From: Ascarosepion bandense
Taxonomy: Eukaryota; Mollusca; Cephalopoda; Sepiida; Sepiidae
Direction of reading: 5' to 3'
DNA: 64,000 nucleotides
NCBI GenBank assembly: GCA_037127315.1
Contig: JBBBDQ010001918.1
Span: 1,126,001 to 1,190,000 of the forward strand
Made by a program: the position numbers and the translations under genes. Of the stretch, positions 43,669 through 55,385 are shown one piece after another (the first letter of the stretch is position 1; the number at the start of each line of letters is the position of its first letter). The notes beneath the pieces were generated by a model. The model did no database searches, was not told the DNA's origin, and was given only the letters and a program-made list of their open reading frames with translations.

Positions 43669-43820
43669 AACAACGCAGTTTTCTTTTTTTTTCCCCCTCT
43701 TTGCCCAAAGCTTTATAGCCGAGGACAATAACGGATTTAGATTCTGCTGGTCATTCATGGTCTTAAAAAGTCCCTTCTATAAAATTTTGAGATTAGAATA
43801 CACGCAGAGTCGGTTTAATA

Positions 43821-43856
<36 letters not shown>

Positions 43857-43866
43857 ATATATATAT

Positions 43867-43910
<44 letters not shown>

Positions 43911-44000
43911 TGATGATCATCCTTTGCAGGTGAAGAAGACCATGACTCCTGGTCACTAAGGATTTGGGTGGATGCAGAAGTGACTGATAAGGCCAATCTT

Positions 44001-44061
<61 letters not shown>

Positions 44062-44712
44062 AAATTATTAAAATTTATCATGCTTAAATGTGTGCAGATT
44101 CTTTTAAAGAATGTACTCAATATCAAAACTAGAGTAAGAATAACCGAGATAAGGAAACACTTCCAAGACTTACCTTTGGATCAACTTCAATTTTCATAGA
44201 TACATTACACATCAATTGTATCTAATTCATTAATGGATATCATATTCAATGTACTTGAACTCAATGAAAATGAGACGAGCAATAACTGAATAGTATTAAA
44301 ATAAGAACTAGATGATATATCACTAGTTGAATGAGAAGAATCTATCCTTGTAAATTAAATAAAATGTTCAGTTTGAAATTCACTGTAGGTACCTGGATTG
44401 ACATGATAATGGCTGGATGGCATAATGTTCAAAACATTGTATTAACAACAACAAAGATTAAGCCTGCATGTAAATAATGTAAGAAATGTTTGATTATTAT
44501 ATATCGACTTTCCTTTGATTAGTATTTGCAAAAAAATACCTGAAATAGTTGTACATATCAAAAGTATAATGCATTTCAATTTCTTTAACTTATTACAGTT
44601 ACATTTATCATTCTTTTAAAAAACTTTGAGTTTAGGTGCAGTCTGTTGTTATCTTCTTAATAATAATAATAATGAAAGAAAATTTTTAGAAACCATTATA
44701 TTTTTTTTTCAG
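43482..44712. other. microsatellite cluster and intron end
   Basis: (TA)n at about 43640-43668, (ATT)n at 43818-43853, (CA)n at about 43866-43907, (TA)n(TG)n at 44004-44060, with a 90-bp unique island between. 44265-44475 repeats 32400-32600. The last 15 bases are a T-rich acceptor. Confidence 0.6.
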
Positions 44713-44862
44713 ATGAGATTCTGGTTAGACACAAAGTCTACAAATGATCTTGAAATATGGCTGCAGCAGGTGACTGTTTTTCATCATTCAACCAAAGATT
44801 CTAACACAGAATGTATTCACTCTCCACTCCTAGAAAGCCAGTACTTCTTGCAGACAATACTG
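44713..44862 (+). CDS. candidate exon 3 of unidentified multi-exon gene
   Basis: Exactly 150 nt (50 codons) lie between a T-run acceptor (TTTTTTTTTCAG, ends 44712) and a consensus donor (CTG|GTAAGT at 44863). It is open from its first base: MRFWLDTKSTNDLEIWLQQV, TVFHHSTKDSNTECIHSPLL, ESQYFLQTIL. Phase 0 at both ends, it joins AGYKM from 29538 and NVSLEEF at 57654 without a stop. The frame is amphipathic and non-repetitive and continues only to an intronic stop just past the donor. This is the best single exon candidate in the window. The protein family is not recognised. Confidence 0.6.
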
Positions 44863-45589
44863 GTAAGTTCAAGCTAAAAATTTAACACTATTTGTGTTGT
44901 TCTAATTCTAGTTGGAATGACTGCTAAACACTTTTCCTTCCTCAATTTATAAGCAGTACAGAAATGCATTTTGGGATTTCTTCCCTGCTAACAAAATAGG
45001 TTGATTCTCTGTTTCATCTGACTCAGTCCCAATCTGTCCTGTCCTTAAGTTAGAATGTTATGTTCACTTATCTGAATTTGCTCGTGTGTCTACCCTAATT
45101 CTTCTTAGTTTGTTAGCTTTTTGCCATATTACTGCTAATTTGCTTTGTATATAATGTTTGCTTACTTTATCTTAATTTTTGCTCTGTTCTTTTCTTTTTC
45201 TTCAAGTTGTTTATTGAAAAATTTGTCAATTCTGTTTGTTGAGCAGTTCTGCCATTTATTTACATTTAACCACTCACTCTACAATGTTTTCTTTTTTATT
45301 CTAGAAAGTAAGCAATCTACAAGTGGAACTGATAAAAGGAATGTTATTCTAGATGTTTACAACTAATGCAGCATTAAAATTAAACTTCATTGTAATTTAT
45401 TCTATTTTAATTATTTTTTATAATGCATGATGTGAAGGGAGTCTTTTTTTAAGTACAAATATTAAGGTTAAAAGTAGCATTGTGAAAAACTTACTCTCCA
45501 ATTCTACCTAAAACTATCATCATGCCCTATAAATCTAGCTTACAGTAATACTTTCCAGCCACAATACACAGAACTTTTCCAGCAAAAAG
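44863..45589. other. intron with possible alternative last exon
   Basis: A strong acceptor (TTTTCTTTTTTATTCTAG, ends 45304) is followed in phase by 15 codons (KVSNLQVELIKGMLF) and TAG at 45350-45352. AATTAAA-type polyadenylation-like signals lie at about 45372-45385. It could end a shorter transcript of the same gene. Confidence 0.3.
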
Positions 45590-46220
45590 AAAAATCCATC
45601 AAAACTTTCAGCTACAGATGGAGCAAAAATGGAGTAAGATGTGCTGCTGTACTAAAACAGAATAAGCAACGGAAAAGAATTACAAACATAGCTTCAATAT
45701 ATAGTGCTGAAATAATAGCTATTAATCTAGCACTTGAGATAATAACCACAACGACCCATAATAAAAAATCATAATTTTCACAGACTCTTTATCTGCACTT
45801 ACTGCACTAAAAAATAAAAATGTTAATGATCCTTTAACCACACAAGTACTAAACAGAATCTACCACTTGTCTAAAAGTAAAGAAATAATCTTTTGTTTGA
45901 TCTCAAGCCATCTTGGGATACTGGGAAATGACAGGGTGGATTAAGAGGCAAAAATGCCTTGAAGAATGCAATAGGAAACACAAAGGATCCATACTCCAAT
46001 TATAAGACAATTGTAAAGAAAATTATCATTAAAAAATAGAAACATCATTGGGTTACATTCATTGGAGAATGAAACTCAGAATACAAAAATAGAAGAGAAC
46101 TAATCGTGATGACTCGCCTGCACATAGGCCACACCTACATTACCCACTTTTATTTACTAGAGGGCACTACATGCAATGAGAAATTTACAGTGAAATGTAT
46201 ACTTTTAGAGTGTGTAGATT
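45590..46220 (+). pseudogene. LINE RNase H domain and zinc tail (I/Ingi-type)
   Basis: Frames on the plus strand show KNGVRCAAVLKQNKQRKRIT, NIASIYSAEIIAINLALEII (RNase H Glu helix), FTDSLSAL-like FSQTLYLHLLH, then CWISSHLGILGNDRVD-type text and LRIGHTYITHFYLLEGT...C. This is the order of an RNase H domain followed by the terminal RLRxGHTxxTHxxLL...HIL-EC motif of I-superfamily LINEs. The domain removes RNA from the RNA-DNA hybrid during retrotransposition. No RT lies upstream and stops are frequent. Confidence 0.7.
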
Positions 46221-47536
46221 TTGAGCTAGTGTGAAGAAAATATTACTAAGTGAGTAATTTTTTTAAAAATTTATGAAAATAAAACCATCTATGATTGTAA
46301 ATTTCCCAAAAGAAGTTGGATTGTACTCAAAAATATGAGTGATTGAAAAAGGGTTCAAATTTATATGCAAACATGCAAAACATTTTTACCAAACTATCGC
46401 TATGAATTTATTTCAAAATTTTGTTGGCATTAAATGACCCACTGAGGTTGATATACCATAAAACAAAATAACCAACCAACCAACATAATTCTATGTATTA
46501 TCATGACTAATATTTTTTCCAAATATCATTTCATGAATGAATTTAAAGATATAATATTAATCAAGCAAGTACAGAAACTTATCTGGGAAGTGTTTTAATA
46601 ATCAACAAAAAAATTATCTTCTCAAGATAAAAACAGATCTACAAAAGATGTGAGATGACCACTGGTACATCTACTATGAAATTAATGAAGCTTCATGATT
46701 CTTAATCCCAAAGAACCCCTTAACTCCAGGGGACCTTTTAACCCCAGAGAAGCTACTGAAGTAATTTTTTTTTTATAACAAAATTGATGTTTTTGGGTTA
46801 TTTTTAAGTGTTTGTTATTAAGTGAAGTCATTTTATTAAAAGAATCATAAGTCAATGTGTTGAAGTAGGTAATGTTGGCCTTAAAATTTCATATGGCCTC
46901 AAAATTGCCCTGTAATTGGTAAAATTTCAAAATTTTCTTAGTAGCTTGCAGTGCCCAAACCCCCAGTTATATGGACTTATTGAGTTTACTAGAATCTATT
47001 CATAGCCTACATTTTGGTAGTTAGATCCTCAAATATATTGCGGATGCTTATGAAGGGGCCTCTATGACTGTTTAAGCATCAAGGATCTAAAAATGTAGAT
47101 CCACCACTGTGTGAGCATATAATGTTGCATTTATAAAGAGAGTAATAAATGATTACACTTCTCTAATTAATGCTTAACAAACATATTCATGGTCTTCTCT
47201 TTTTAAAGATTATGAAACAAATAGTGTGTGATCTCGTTAATGCTATTGTTATTCTTAGTTATATAATCATTTCATGTTTGTCATCTAAAAATGAAATGGA
47301 TTTTCTTTTTACTCTATTTTTTAATGTTATTACTTCAAGTTGAATGAAGAAATATATTCTGTATGAGTAAATGATACTACTCTTTTCAAAGAATCTTATC
47401 TACAAATTTCTGTTGTATAAAAGAATTCTAACAACATAATGATTTATCCCAATATTTGAAAAATGAAGCAGAGATGAATCCAATCACTGGTTCAAGAGAA
47501 CTCAAAATCCTAACAGGGTTTATTATTGCTGAGTGA
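46221..47536. other. spacer
   Basis: 46415-46500 is a reverse copy of the short dispersed repeat at 3680 (GACCCACTGAGGTTGATATA CC, AAACAAAATAACCAACC). No gene recognised. Confidence 0.4.
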
Positions 47537-47605
47537 TGTGCGTTGTGGTGCAGTGGATATCGGCTCGGAACGAGAAATCGGGGAGCCGAGTTCGAACTCC
47601 AGTTT
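47537..47605 (+). mobile_element. SINE tRNA-like head with intact Pol III boxes
   Basis: GTGCGTTGTGGTGCAGTGGA contains an A box (TGGTGCAGTGG at 47546-47556), and GAGTTCGAACTCC (47588-47600) is a near-perfect B box. The paired CGGCTCGGAACGAG / GGGAGCCGAG segments lie between. The body is absent after CCAGTTT. This is the cleanest head of the family at 28388, 23499 and 20385, and its boxes would be the internal promoter. Confidence 0.72.
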
Positions 47606-49525
47606 CACACCAGATAATGCACTCTGTCCCAGAAACTGTAACTAAGGTCTACTCAAAATAGCTGCAGTATAAATCAAACTGTCAGGAAAAAATGTGTGTG
47701 TAGAATAAACACAAATATACTTGAGCAGGTGTCTGCAACAGGAATTGGTATCAGGAAAATGTAATGAAGATTTTTTTTAAAGAAATGTGGGAAAAATACC
47801 ATATACACTGTAGGCCACAATTTTGGGATTTACCCTCTGGATTTAATAATTAGTAAGTTTCATGCCTTCTTTAGTTTAATTAACTCCTACTAAGCGAAGC
47901 TGCTTAAATTATTTAACCCATTAGTCCATGTTGTCTAAATATAGAGAGGTGGATTTTAGCCCCTAGCAAAGCAAATTAGACAAAAAGAACTAAAATTTTA
48001 AGAAAATGCACTAATGGGTTAATTCCATTATTGTTATTAAATATCTAATAAGATCCTTTAGAAAGAGAAAGTACCTCTTGCCTGGAAAAAGCTGGTAAAT
48101 TCATTTTGAAAAAGCTACAATTTTTAGGAGATTCTTTAAAATGCATAATAACCTTTTGGTTTATAGTGTACAGGTGTAATCCTATTCCATACTGGGATTG
48201 TGTTAATATAATTATAATAAAAATCCTTGAAAAGAGTTGTCTAGTTATTTTCACAGCAAATTTTTGTAAAAGAATATTAAATTTCTATTTTTTCTACGAC
48301 TGTGTTCATACTAACAAAAATATCCTTATTGCAGCAAGTATCATATATGTAAATGATTATTTCACTTTCTTTTTGTCAATCCAAGAACCTCCTTTGTTAT
48401 CAATTATCTAGAACATTTATCTTTAATCCAATGTTAAAAAGATAAAGTATAAAATTGTAATATAGTTATCGTCAACATCAGGGTTTGTAAAATTGTTGAA
48501 TAGAGAAATAAATCATAACTGGCCTTATGAAAGTAAAAATTATTCACTGATGTTTATCTTATTTGTGCTTTTTTCTGTCACATGATAGGTTTGTTATGTA
48601 TTGTTATCATCTGTGGACGTCTATTATGATTAATCTCTCATGTATAAGTAGAAATGATATATGATGTATAATGTGTTGGGCACCGATAATGCTATATGCT
48701 AATAAGTTCTTTGTTCTTGATTTTTAATATAAAAATATTCTGAAACCTTGAAGATATGATGAAAAATAATATATCCTAAACTAGTTTTAAAAAAAAATAA
48801 CATCACTTATGAAAAAATTAAAATTTATCACTATTTCTGCCTAAAGAACAAATAAGATAGTTGATAAGAGATCTTTTCTGCATAATTTATTCTCTGGAAT
48901 GTTTCAACACTTCAGAAAATGAAACAATATTTTCCCAACAGCATAATCCAAAGAGCATATGCTATGATTAGCCTTGCAAAGAATGAATGGAAGAAAGTAA
49001 TTTTTTTTGATTTGCAGATAGACTAAGCACAATGTCTTTTTATAATCACTGACAATTTATGACTTTAATCATCAAACATCTTTCTAATATATTCACATAA
49101 GTTATTGTCTGAAACCGAGCTGTTAACTCTTGCCTGATATATTATTTCACCTGTTTTTAATGACAGGACAGTTTTACTCTTCTTCATTTTTCTTTCTCAT
49201 TTTCCTATTCCCCCCCCCCCCCAGAATTACTCTGCATGTATTTGGCCAATGTTTAGCAGATTACTCTTTTGACAATCAGCACATTCTCCCACAGTTTAAT
49301 GCCATTTGGTTTCTGCTTATCTGTCACTAACATCGACAATTGTAATATTGGCACATTTATGGCTCTCTATTTGCTGATACAATATTCTGCATTTGGGAAT
49401 TTTAAGGAAGTAAATTTCAAATAAGAGTGGGGGAATATATGGGAAACAAAAGATTCTCTGAAATTCTAATCACAAAGGTGTCTTCTTTTTAATGTATTTG
49501 TCTTTTTTTTAGTTCCTTTATCAAA
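47606..49525. other. spacer
   Basis: No element or exon recognised. A 14-base C-run lies at about 49210-49222. Confidence 0.4.
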
Positions 49526-50790
49526 CAAATACTGAATAGTTGCTAAGAAAAAAAAAGGAGAAGAAGCATAGAAGCAAAAGAAAATAAATGAGAGTGAAAT
49601 AGAAGAAGAAATAGAAAATATTTGAGAAGGAAGCAAAATATGAAATGAAAGAATAAGTGAATACGAGGAAAAAATAAAAAGAGGAAGTAGGTATGAAAAG
49701 GAAAGAAAGAGGAGGAAAAAGATATTAGAGGAAGTAAGAAATAAGATAGAAAATGATTTAACAGAAGTTGAATGAAGTTGAAAACAGGAGAGGTGAGCGA
49801 AGGCTAAAATGAAAGCTGTAATGATAGCAAAAACCTCGGAAGTTTTTTTGGAATAGAAAGCAAAAGAGAATGAAATACTGAGTGAAAACAACAGATAGTT
49901 AAGAAAAAGAAACAAAGTAGAAAGTAAAAGAGAATATAATTGAAGTTAGACATGAAAATAAGGAAATGAATGAAAAACAGAGTTTTGGAATAAAAAAAAA
50001 AGAGAATGAAAAGAAGAGGTAGGATAAGGAAAGACAGGGAAACAAAGCAGAAAATAAAACATAGAAAGACAGAATATAATTGAAGAAAAAAAAGAATGGG
50101 TCTCTTGAAATAGAAGAGAGAAAATAGAGAATGAAATCAGGATAGTGTAAGGAAAAAAACCTATAACGGACTGTTATAATTGAAGATAGAAATAAAAATA
50201 AGTAAATGAATGAATGAATGAATAAAAGAAAGGAATAGTGAGACTGTTGGAATAAAAGAGAGAATAGAATGAAAACAGGAGATGGTGTAACAAAAAGACA
50301 AATAAAGCTAGAAATAAAAGAGGAAGAAATAGAATATAATTGAAGGTAGAAAGCAAAATATAATGAGTTTTGAAATAGAAGAGAAAAAGAGAGAATGAAA
50401 CAATGAATGAAAACAGATGGGATTAGGAAAAGTGAGGAATAAAGTAGAAACTAAAATATGTAAGGATGGAATATAATTGAAGGAAATGAATGAATAAAAA
50501 AAGGGAGAAAGAATGAATCTGTTGGAATAGAAGAGGGAATGAAAACATGAAGGTGTAAGAAAAAAACAAAGCAAAAATTAAGAGGAAAAGTTCAAATAAA
50601 ATTAAAGGTAGAAATAAAAAAAAATTAAGTAAATGAATGAAAAAGAAAGAAAGACTAGGTCTGAAGTGAGAATGAAAGCAGGAGATGGTGTAAGAAAAAA
50701 GAAAACAAAATAGGAAGAAAGAGAAGTTTGAATATAATTGAAGGTAGAAATAAAGATAAAGAAATGAACAAAAAATAAAGTCTGTTGGAA
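49526..50790. repeat. purine-strand tandem array, about 100-160 bp units
   Basis: About 1.25 kb in which the plus strand is almost all purine with few C. The marker AATATAATTGAAGGTAGAAA recurs at about 49933, 50073, 50174, 50333, 50470, 50596 and 50731. Each is followed by AAATGAATGAA, GTCTGTTGGAATAGAAGAGA, GAATGAAAACAGGAGATGGT GTAAG. Spacing varies between about 98 and 161 bp, so the array is old and indel-rich. The long minus-strand Phe/Ser/Leu frames here are a by-product of the strand bias. Confidence 0.88.
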
Positions 50791-51635
50791 AATCATAAAA
50801 ATATTCAAATATGTCTAACTAATGAATTATATATTTCTACCCTTCACTGAAGTGAAATGGCTGGCAATCATTTTTTTCCCTGACATATTTATTAGCTTTA
50901 ATTAAAATTCCCTTAGAAAGCACCTTATTTTATTTATTTTCCTTGCTCTTTCTGTTGTTGCCCTCAACCTTTGCCCCAGTACATCTTATTACCCCATGCC
51001 TACTTTTCTCTCTCCTTCCAAGATTTTTTTTTTCTGACAGTTGCCACTTTTAATTTTATTGCAAGAAAAAAGAAACATAAACTTAGGACATTGAGTGAGG
51101 AGAGCTTGAGAAATGGTAAAAATCACAGCCTATTGGATATAAGGCATTACATCTGTAAATTCTTTTTCAAAACTCTTGTATTCATCAACAACGTCTCTCC
51201 CTCTTTTGTGTGAATTCCTGCCTGTAAGCTTATGATTTCCACTCCTACTGAAAGCATTCAGTGATTTTCCTCCCTTGTTTATTGTTATTCAAAGACAATA
51301 AATCAACATTTTTATCCACATTATAAAAAGTCGCATTTAAATATGTAAAGCAATGTCAAATAAATTTGCTATTGTGGATGGGTGGTGTATGTTGTCTATA
51401 ATTGGCTTATTAAATATAGTTGGCTATTTCTTATTTATCAGCTTCTCTTATAAATATTCTTGGAAGCTCTAACTAAAGACCTCAGTCAAGGTTATACCAC
51501 AAAAACCAACCAACCTATTTTCTCTGTTAACCATTATATAGAAGCAACTTCCAAAAATGTGCTTTTTCTTGTAATAGTGATGCTAAATAAGCATTCTACT
51601 AATTCTTTTCACACCATGTTCACTTCAATTTTTCT
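50791..51635. other. spacer
   Basis: No gene or repeat recognised. Confidence 0.4.
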
Positions 51636-51639
51636 TGCC

Positions 51640-52185
51640 AAGTTTATCCTTCGTCCTTGCTCTGAACATTGCTGCTACATCTATTCTGGGGCTTCTGCTA
51701 CATATTTAGGTTCTTGATAAAATACAAAGAATCTGCAATGTTATTGGTCTTGACCTGGCATCTTGGCATCAGTCACTTTTTCACTGCCATTGCATAGCTT
51801 CCTTATATCATTGCCATCAGTACTTTTATGGTAATTGTTTTGATGAATTTTGCTCTATGGAACTTAAACTTTATGAATTTAAGTGTAGTACAATATTGGT
51901 AGCAAGGTCTCATCATTTTATAATTGAAATGGCGAGATTTAAGTTCTATGCTAACAATTTCTTCTTTCACACTTCCTGTTTGTGGAACACTGTTCTGGCT
52001 TTTTGTTTTACTGTCAACTTTGATTTTTAAAAATTTAAATTCAATGCCAATCATTGTCTTTTTAATTCCTGTTCTTTTATGTTTCCTTTCCTTAATAGTG
52101 ATTTTTTTTTTCCCTCTCACTTATTAACCCCCTGCATCTTAGTGGCTTTTATTTCTTTGCTTGGGGTGAAATTAATTTTTTAAAA
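51640..52185 (+). mobile_element. LINE 3' end, Jockey/CR1 group, best-preserved tail copy
   Basis: The clearest reading of the family's C-terminus: FILRPCSEHCCYIYSGASAT YLGS, then ICNVIGLDLASWHQSLFHCH, LYEFKCSTILVARSHHFIIE, MARFKFYANNFFFHTSCLWN and FKFNANHCLFN, ending GTGGCTTTTATTTCTTTGCT TGGGGTGAAATTAATTTTTT AAAAAAAAG. It is 5'-truncated, with one shift near 51716. Comparison with 4516, 5217, 40020 and 54760 defines one family. Confidence 0.77.
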
Positions 52186-52984
52186 AAAAGAAGAAATTTA
52201 GAATTCTGCTAATATTGAATAAGAAATTTTTCAATTGTTACGTTTTTTTAGAGTTGGCTGTGACAGTGAAGAAAGCATTAAAATTTTAGAACAAATGTTG
52301 TAGACACATTACTTATTAATTTTCTCATACTCCAGCATTTTTAAGTAATTAGCAAGAAATGTAACCATTGCTTTGTTTATAACCTGAGTTAGTATTCTAT
52401 TCATTTCAACTAAAGAATATTCAGCTAATATTATAAGGTTAAATGTGTGATCCAATAGAAAGTGGTTCAAATGCAAAGTCGAAGAGACATGTTCAAATTA
52501 CAATCAAGTTCATTACATTCACTTATATGTAAATATCCTTAGGAACAGTATGAATCCATTCTTCTTGCCCTAGCAAAACCATTAAACAAAAAAATTAAAC
52601 AATTTTTGTTTATAATTATAAAATTAAAAAGAATAAACACTAACTAATAATAAAAATTCAGTGAATGTTGTTCTTGATCTTCTTCTATCTGATTTATATC
52701 CACCTAAAGATGTTATTTTGTCTGAAGAACTATTTGAATGTTACTGAACCTTCTCAAAACTATACAAAATATCAAAATCAATACATGCTAGGCTATTTAC
52801 AACTTACTAACAAATGTGACCCAGTTATTCTAATTTTGCCTCATTTTTTAAATTTTTTTGGTACAGTTTCTTTTCCATATTTTCTTTGAACATTTTTTAT
52901 CAGTAGCATATGTTGAAATACTTTTTGAATACTCAAAATCTTACATTGTCCACTAAAATTTCCAGTCACTCCACATTTTCTGTT
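52186..52984. other. spacer with a degenerate SINE
   Basis: 52450-52570 resembles the common SINE body in plus sense (CATTACATTCACTTATATGT AAATATCCTTAGG). Remaining sequence is unassigned. Confidence 0.42.
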
Positions 52985-53170
52985 TAGTTACTCATTAACC
53001 ACCCAACCTGTCCACCTTTGCATGAGAAATCATTGTTCAAATCCTGCTGGATGGAGCGGAGGAGTTTTTTTCATAAGATTTCTTGTAAGTCCAGGCTGGT
53101 AGACAAAATATAATACTATCTAAAAAAAATGGAGTATCTACTCAAATATCGTTATCCACTAAAAAATGTT
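52985..53170 (+). mobile_element. second SINE family, copy
   Basis: B-box-like GTTCAAATCCTGC at 53036, then AAGTCCAGGCTGGTAGACAA and GAGTATCTACTCAAATATCG TTATCC. It parallels 42540-42745. Confidence 0.5.
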
Positions 53171-53334
53171 TAAAGTAATAAAAATATATTGGATTATGAA
53201 ATGAAAGAAGGCCTTCATTTCTTTAGAAATTGTGTTATTTACATTTTGGAAATGAAACTGAGCTGTTATGATTTCCAAAAATCTGAATGAGTAAAGGCAA
53301 AATAGAACCTAGCTTTATTACGATGCTTTTCATT

Positions 53335-53515
53335 GTCCCGTGGTTAAAACCTATTGGATCTAACAATGGTTCCTCCTGTGAAGGGTGACATAGGTTTGAA
53401 TCCTGCCAGAGGTTGCATTTTCTTCAATAAGACTGCTCAAATAGTAGATTAAGATAAACTGAGTGTTTACTCAAATATGAGTATCCTCTAAAAAAATAAA
53501 GTTTAAAGTAATAAA
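53335..53515 (+). mobile_element. second SINE family, copy
   Basis: B-box-like GGTTTGAATCCTGCC at about 53392 and a GAGTGTTTACTCAAATATGA GTATCC end. Direct orientation with the copy 350 bp upstream. Confidence 0.5.
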
Positions 53516-54325
53516 AATATATCTTCCATATATAGACATATACACACATATATATAAAATTAATACATGAAGAGTTTCATATATTTCAGTCCTTCATGAA
53601 ACAAATGCTGAAAATAAAAAGACAAAGTCTATACCTGTCTATATTTTTGAGATGAGGTATTGTAACTATTTACATCATTTGGACTGTTGCCTTCATCTTT
53701 ATTGCCATATTCACAATGTTTCAGCTGTTGTATGCACCTGCTTTTTCAGATGATATACACTGAAATTTCAAACTGAACCCTTTGTTTAGTTGCTGAAGAT
53801 TGTTCTAAACTGAAGAAGGAAATTATTGGAAATTAATTGAAACTTACCTGAAGTGAGCTGAATGTGTAATGCTCCTCATGCCAATGACATTTCCACTGAG
53901 CTTCTCTACGGCATATGACTTCATTGAATTTCTTTTAATGTGTTCCTCTCAAATTTATGTTTAAATTTGGGGCCATCAGGAGAGAATGTGCCTTGTTTCA
54001 GGGCCTTCCTCTCAATGGTTTCACTTGCACACTGGCCCCACCTCACTGATGTGAGGCCCCATTATAACAGTATACTACTGTGTTGTAGATATACTAGTTC
54101 AAATGTCTAATGGCAAAATTAGATTTATGAAAAATTTTGAAAAATGGCAAACCTTGCGTTCTGAGAATGCAACATGAACCTTATTTCATTACGCATTCTT
54201 GATCAGTCATGTCATGCCGTGGTGTAACTGAAATTATATTCGAAAACGATGTTCAAAAATGGTATGGCACATACAATTAGAACAATCTATCCCCATTTTG
54301 GTTTGAAATTCCAACATATATCAAT
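53516..54325. other. spacer with Penelope-type end
   Basis: 53640-53800 is a minus-sense copy of the element end seen at 34741 (TTTTTGAGATGAGGTATTGT AACTATTTACATC, CATCTTTATTGCCATATTCA CAATGTTTCAGC). 53880-54065 has a coding-like minus strand (RWGQCASETIERKALKQGTF SPDGPKFK) that I cannot assign. Confidence 0.42.
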
Positions 54326-54329
54326 CGGA

Positions 54330-54640
54330 GACATTAGTATAGAGTTGAAGTACATTTTAGAAGGAGCTGGAAACCCTATCCAAAATAGAAAAATAAGGAT
54401 AAACCTCTACTCCTGTTCAAAAGACTGAAAAGGAATATGAATAGGATAATAGACAAACCTATCTACTCTTGGGGGCAGTGAAAAATTTTAAGAGTTCAAG
54501 CATAGATATCAGAAGTATAGAGTAGAAACAGATTTTAAAAGGAACCAGAAACCTAATCTTAAACAGGGGACAAGGGATAAATCTCTACTCCTGTTCAAAA
54601 GACCAAAGAAGTGTGAACCAGGTTAGATATAAAGAGTGAT
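54330..54640. repeat. tandem duplication, about 180 bp
   Basis: AGTATAGAGTTGAAGTACAT TTTAGAAGGAGCTGGAAACC at about 54336 and AGTATAGAGTAGAAACAGAT TTTAAAAGGAACCAGAAACC at about 54515. Both are followed by GATAAAYCTCTACTCCTGTT CAAAAGAC. Confidence 0.7.
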
Positions 54641-54759
54641 GACTTTTACATTAGTAACTCATCACAGAGAACCATTTGTGCCTGACATAGCATAGCTGAT
54701 GCTAAACTCCAAAAGAGCAACATTCTTTATTTTATTGGTCACATGTTTTCCACTGACAT

Positions 54760-55385
54760 GAAGTGAAGGAAATGCATCAAATTAATTACTACATCTATTG
54801 CAAAGAATGCTGGTTTGCTATGTCTTGCCAGAATCTATCTAGCACATTTGTAAACCTACCTTTCATCTTTGCATTGAATACTGTTGCCATATCTGGTCTG
54901 GTGTTCCTGCTCTACATCCTGGCAACATCTGAAAAAGGATCTTTAATATAATCAGTTCTGACCAGATATCTAGAATTCATTCACTTTCTGGCTGACATTG
55001 CATGGCTTCCCTCTAGAAATATTTCCATGACAACTATTCTGATGAGCTGTTTTCCCCGATTCCCTGACTATATGAATTTAAGCATGTTACTAGATTGACA
55101 ACTAGATATCACTCATTTTACTAATGAACAACTATATACAGCTGTCACTTTTACTGAAACATTTTTTTCTCTCACTTCTCACCTGTGGAACACCCTTCTG
55201 ACAACAATCTTCAAAAATTTGAATGCAACATCAATTGCCATCCTTTGTCTTTGTGAACCCTTGTCTTTTTTTCACTCCTTTTCTCAGTCATCCTCACTAA
55301 GGTCATATCATTCTCTTTCACTTTCTCTAACCCCCTTGTGTTGTATTGGCATTATCACCTTCCTTGAAGTGAAACATTAAGAAAT
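54760..55385 (+). mobile_element. LINE 3' end, Jockey/CR1 group
   Basis: It follows the family C-terminus: AYTTFIFALNTVAISGLVFL-type text, then 'MNLSMLLD-QLDITHFTNEQL', FFSLTSHLWNTLLTTIFKNL, NATSIAILCL. The tail ends TGGCATTATCACCTTCCTTG AAGTGAAACATTAAGAAAT. Heavily mutated; 5'-truncated. Confidence 0.62.

Noticed and set aside
44165..44185. Minus-strand donor-like AAG|GTAAGTCTTGG
   Set aside because: It lies in a dispersed repeat (also near 32.4 kb), with no open frame or acceptor upstream on that strand.
49466..50808. Long minus-strand Phe/Ser/Leu-rich frames resembling multi-pass membrane proteins
   Set aside because: They lie on the pyrimidine strand of a purine-biased tandem array, where stops are rare on that strand. 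Repetitive low-complexity peptide with no start context or splice sites.
53840..54065. Minus-strand coding-like stretch with a donor-like CAG|GTAAGT
   Set aside because: The frame breaks before the donor and no acceptor or homologue is recognised; probably repeat-derived.
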